Shown here: positions 7,361-9,126 of the stretch, piece by piece
Layout: each line of letters starts with the position of its first letter
Numbering within the stretch: the first letter of the stretch is position 1
NCBI GenBank assembly: GCA_025774735.1
Contig: JALGZU010000095.1
Span: 1 to 9,126 of the forward strand
Source of the DNA: a candidate division LCP-89 bacterium
GTDB taxonomy: Bacteria > Electryoneota > B3-LCP
DNA length: 9,126 nt
Reading direction: 5' to 3'
The notes under the pieces: model-generated
What the model was told of the DNA's origin: nothing
What the model saw: the letters and a program-made list of their open reading frames with translations, nothing else
Database searches by the model: none
Position numbers and translations under genes: made by a program

Positions 7361-7412
7361 TTTTAAATATAAAAGACGGGGGAAGCCTGCCAGAGGCAGA
7401 CGAGCACCCCCG
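7361..7412 (-). terminator. Intrinsic terminator of the deiminase gene, with an enlarged loop
   Basis: A G/C-rich stem (7377-7382 with 7407-7412) is followed on the minus strand by TTTTATATTT. It matches the terminator at 4920-4940, but where that one has a 5-base loop, this one has 24 bases (7383-7406). Those contain their own small hairpin, CTGCC-AGA-GGCAG (7387-7399). The stem outside the six core pairs is weakened by one mismatch. It should still terminate but may be less efficient. Confidence 0.75.
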
Positions 7413-7444
7413 CCCTACGTTTTAATGGGTTTTCGAGTATTTAG

Positions 7445-9126
7445 TTACTTCATCAATACCATCTTGCCTGAAACCGTATACTGCCTGGTTTCGAGTCTGT
7501 AAACGTACACACCGGAAGTCAGGTGGGAGGCATCGAAGGTGACCTCATATTGTCCTGCGTCCTGCCAGCCGTTCACCAGCTCGGCAACCAGGCGTCCCTG
7601 AACATTGAAGACATTCAGTTTCGCCAAACCCACATCAGGCATCTGGTAACTGATCACCGTGGCCGGATTGAAAGGATTGGGGTAGACGTTGACCAGGGTA
7701 TAATCTGTTGGATTGATTGCATTAACGGTTTCAGCCGGAGCTTCAAACTCCTCGGTCCACCAGCCGACCAGGTCTTCTCTGGGTATACCGTCCACGGCGC
7801 TCTTGGTGAAGGTGAAGGACGCTTCATCGTTCACCACGCGGGGCAGGCGGCTGCCGGTGTACATGGTGTATGTGTACATTCCTGCAGGAGCTCCAGGCGG
7901 GACGTATTGGGTGATGCTGCGGCTCACTGCACCATTCCCGGCCATGGCCAGGTATTTATGCAGGATCGGTCCGATCACGGAGCTGTTGGGCAGGGTGACT
8001 TCCGACCAGACTTCGGTGTAGATGCTGTCCGTCTCGTTGTTCACCAACGACGCGTCGAAGTCGAAGTTGCCGCCGCCGGCCGGGATCGTGATGGGAGGTG
8101 AAACCGGGGTGGCAGTGATGGTGGCATTGTGATAGTAATCCTCGATGTGGTCGGCGATACCGATGGTGGTGCAGTGGATGGCTCCGCCCATCGGTGCGAT
8201 GTTATCGCTGTAGATGCCTACTACCTCGTAATCCGGCATGGCGGCTTCATGAGCAGCCAATGCTTGTGCCGTAAGCGCTGGCTCGGTAGTATAGATAGGC
8301 ACCAGGATCTTGCCATTGATGATGACGCTGTTTATGAAGCTTTTGTAGTAGTTCCAGATATAGAATTGGTAAGGTGGCGGCATGGGACAGCGTACGACGT
8401 TGAAGGGTGTGCCGTAAATCGTCGGCACCTGCGCCATGGCAGCAGCGTGCTGTTCTATCAGGTTGTAGTTGGGTTCACCGGGCAGCGTCTGCGCGACCAT
8501 GATGGTGGTGTCGTTCAGCATCTTAGCCCAGAGATCAATGTGTCCGGTCATATCCCATTGGTCGGGGATACGTTCGTAGATGTGCACAGAAGTTGCACCG
8601 AAATAATCCATAAGTTCTTGCTGGCATCGAGCATGTGACCAGGATGGATTATTCAAGTAGAGTACGTTACTGCACATGACCGTCCCGTGTCCGTCAGACA
8701 TGTAGTTGCCACCTTCGTGGTAGATGGGTGTCTCGTAGAAATTCATGTGCCACAGATCGGCCATGTAATCAGGGATCTCATCGTCATTAGGCCGGCTGTC
8801 GTAGTACTGCCAGTCGATCATGGCGATTTCGCCGGAAGTTTGACCCCAGATGAAATGGGGGCCGTAATCACGCGACCACATGGCATCCATCGCATGAAAG
8901 ACGTATTCGATATTATCGATAGGCACACCGTTGTAAAGCAGCAGGCTGTTGCAGTTACTCATTGAAGCGGTATTTTGCACAACGATATAAACAACAGCGA
9001 CCTCCTGGGCCTCCCTGACCATCTCCACGAACATGTCATCATATCCGAAGGGATACGCCACTTGCAGACCTTCCTGCAGTCCGAATTCGGGAACTGCACT
9101 TACGGGTTCCGTTGGGGGTGGTGTGA
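7445..9126 (-). CDS. Secreted PPAD / agmatine deiminase family protein with Ig-like and T9SS domains (partial)
   Basis: The frame stays open to the window edge, so the N-terminus is missing; 559 full codons are present. Numbering below counts from the GTG codon at 9061, which is probably internal. The deiminase domain (to about 309) shows the family's signatures: WSRDYGP (Asp65), RPNDD (90-94), HEGGNYMSDG (115-124), GHID (His174, Asp176), Asn244 in SFIN, and GGAIHC with the presumed nucleophile Cys297. This set of Asp, His-x-Asp, Asn and Cys matches the catalytic layout known for Porphyromonas PPAD, and its spacing is similar. An Ig-like domain (about 313-420), a linker and the T9SS domain (459-538) follow. 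Family enzymes hydrolyse guanidino groups: agmatine to N-carbamoylputrescine, or peptidyl-arginine to citrulline. The secretion tail favours an extracellular peptide or protein substrate, but this is inference. The start codon lies outside the window. The terminator 30 bases downstream separates it from the beta-helix pair. Confidence 0.9.
   Translation of the reverse strand, partial: TPPPTEPVSAVPEFGLQEGLQVAYPFGYDDMFVEMVREAQEVAVVYIVVQNTASMSNCNSLLLYNGVPIDNIEYVFHAMDAMWSRDYGPHFIWGQTSGEIAMIDWQYYDSRPNDDEIPDYMADLWHMNFYETPIYHEGGNYMSDGHGTVMCSNVLYLNNPSWSHARCQQELMDYFGATSVHIYERIPDQWDMTGHIDLWAKMLNDTTIMVAQTLPGEPNYNLIEQHAAAMAQVPTIYGTPFNVVRCPMPPPYQFYIWNYYKSFINSVIINGKILVPIYTTEPALTAQALAAHEAAMPDYEVVGIYSDNIAPMGGAIHCTTIGIADHIEDYYHNATITATPVSPPITIPAGGGNFDFDASLVNNETDSIYTEVWSEVTLPNSSVIGPILHKYLAMAGNGAVSRSITQYVPPGAPAGMYTYTMYTGSRLPRVVNDEASFTFTKSAVDGIPREDLVGWWTEEFEAPAETVNAINPTDYTLVNVYPNPFNPATVISYQMPDVGLAKLNVFNVQGRLVAELVNGWQDAGQYEVTFDASHLTSGVYVYRLETRQYTVSGKMVLMK

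Larger units (their letters stand above)
2435..7412 (-). repeat. Tandem duplication of a 2.4-2.5 kb gene unit
   Basis: Two adjacent units, 2435-4940 and 4972-7412, are homologous over the coding region, ribosome binding site, leader, promoter and the G/C-rich terminator hairpin upstream of each promoter. The leader stretch ACAGATATTGGATACGTTTT (plus strand) is identical in both. The units are direct repeats on the same strand. Gene and promoter ends are highly alike, while parts of the beta-helix and the segment just before and within the sorting domain have diverged. The hairpin after the left gene (2362-2386) is unrelated to the shared one, so the duplicated unit appears to run from the upstream terminator to the end of the gene. 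Confidence 0.9.

Noticed and set aside
7523..8101. A 192-residue open frame on the plus strand inside the deiminase gene
   Set aside because: It is antisense to the Ig, linker and sorting-domain part of the deiminase gene, whose protein motifs are clear. The frame shows no known domain and no supporting promoter.
9059..9061. GTG at 9061 as the real start of the deiminase
   Set aside because: The frame continues upstream to the window edge with family-like sequence (PEFGLQEGLQ before AYPFG), and a signal peptide, needed for a T9SS cargo, is missing. The start must lie outside.

Overview
The window holds four protein genes, all on the minus strand, plus their promoters, ribosome binding sites and intrinsic terminators. 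Every protein ends in the same two-part tail: an Ig-like beta-sandwich of about 110 residues, a short linker, and a C-terminal sorting domain of the type IX secretion system (T9SS type A). The sorting domain starts at a YPNPFNP motif and ends in a basic residue after VLM. This points to a Gram-negative member of the FCB superphylum. Strong Shine-Dalgarno sites and sigma70-type promoters (TTGACA, 17 bp, TATATT) argue against a typical Bacteroidota genome. An uncultured candidate phylum of the KSB1, Zixibacteria, Calditrichota or Marinimicrobia kind is my best inference, but the phylum cannot be fixed from this window.

Layout in transcription order (right to left). (1) 9126-7445: a secreted deiminase of the agmatine deiminase / Porphyromonas-type peptidylarginine deiminase (PPAD) family, cut off at its N-terminus by the window edge. 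(2) 7278-4972 and (3) 4822-2435: two tandem paralogues, 768 and 795 residues, each a secreted right-handed parallel beta-helix protein. Their promoters, leaders and upstream terminators are homologous too. (4) 2271-397: a third beta-helix protein, of the DUF1565-like type, 624 residues, not closely related to the pair in its N-terminal part. (5) 396-1: no convincing gene. It holds a strong terminator, a Crp/Fnr-like palindrome and a promoter firing leftwards out of the window.

Each gene is followed by its own intrinsic terminator, and the two paralogues each have a clear promoter, so this is a cluster of separately transcribed cargo genes and not a tight operon. All products should be exported by Sec, carried through the outer membrane by T9SS, and then surface-attached or released. 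No T9SS machinery gene is present here, so the apparatus must be encoded elsewhere. The most notable points are the PPAD-like enzyme with the same catalytic domain, Ig and sorting-domain order as the Porphyromonas enzyme, the mosaic divergence of the tandem paralogues, and an in-frame 78-bp duplication of one beta-helix coil.
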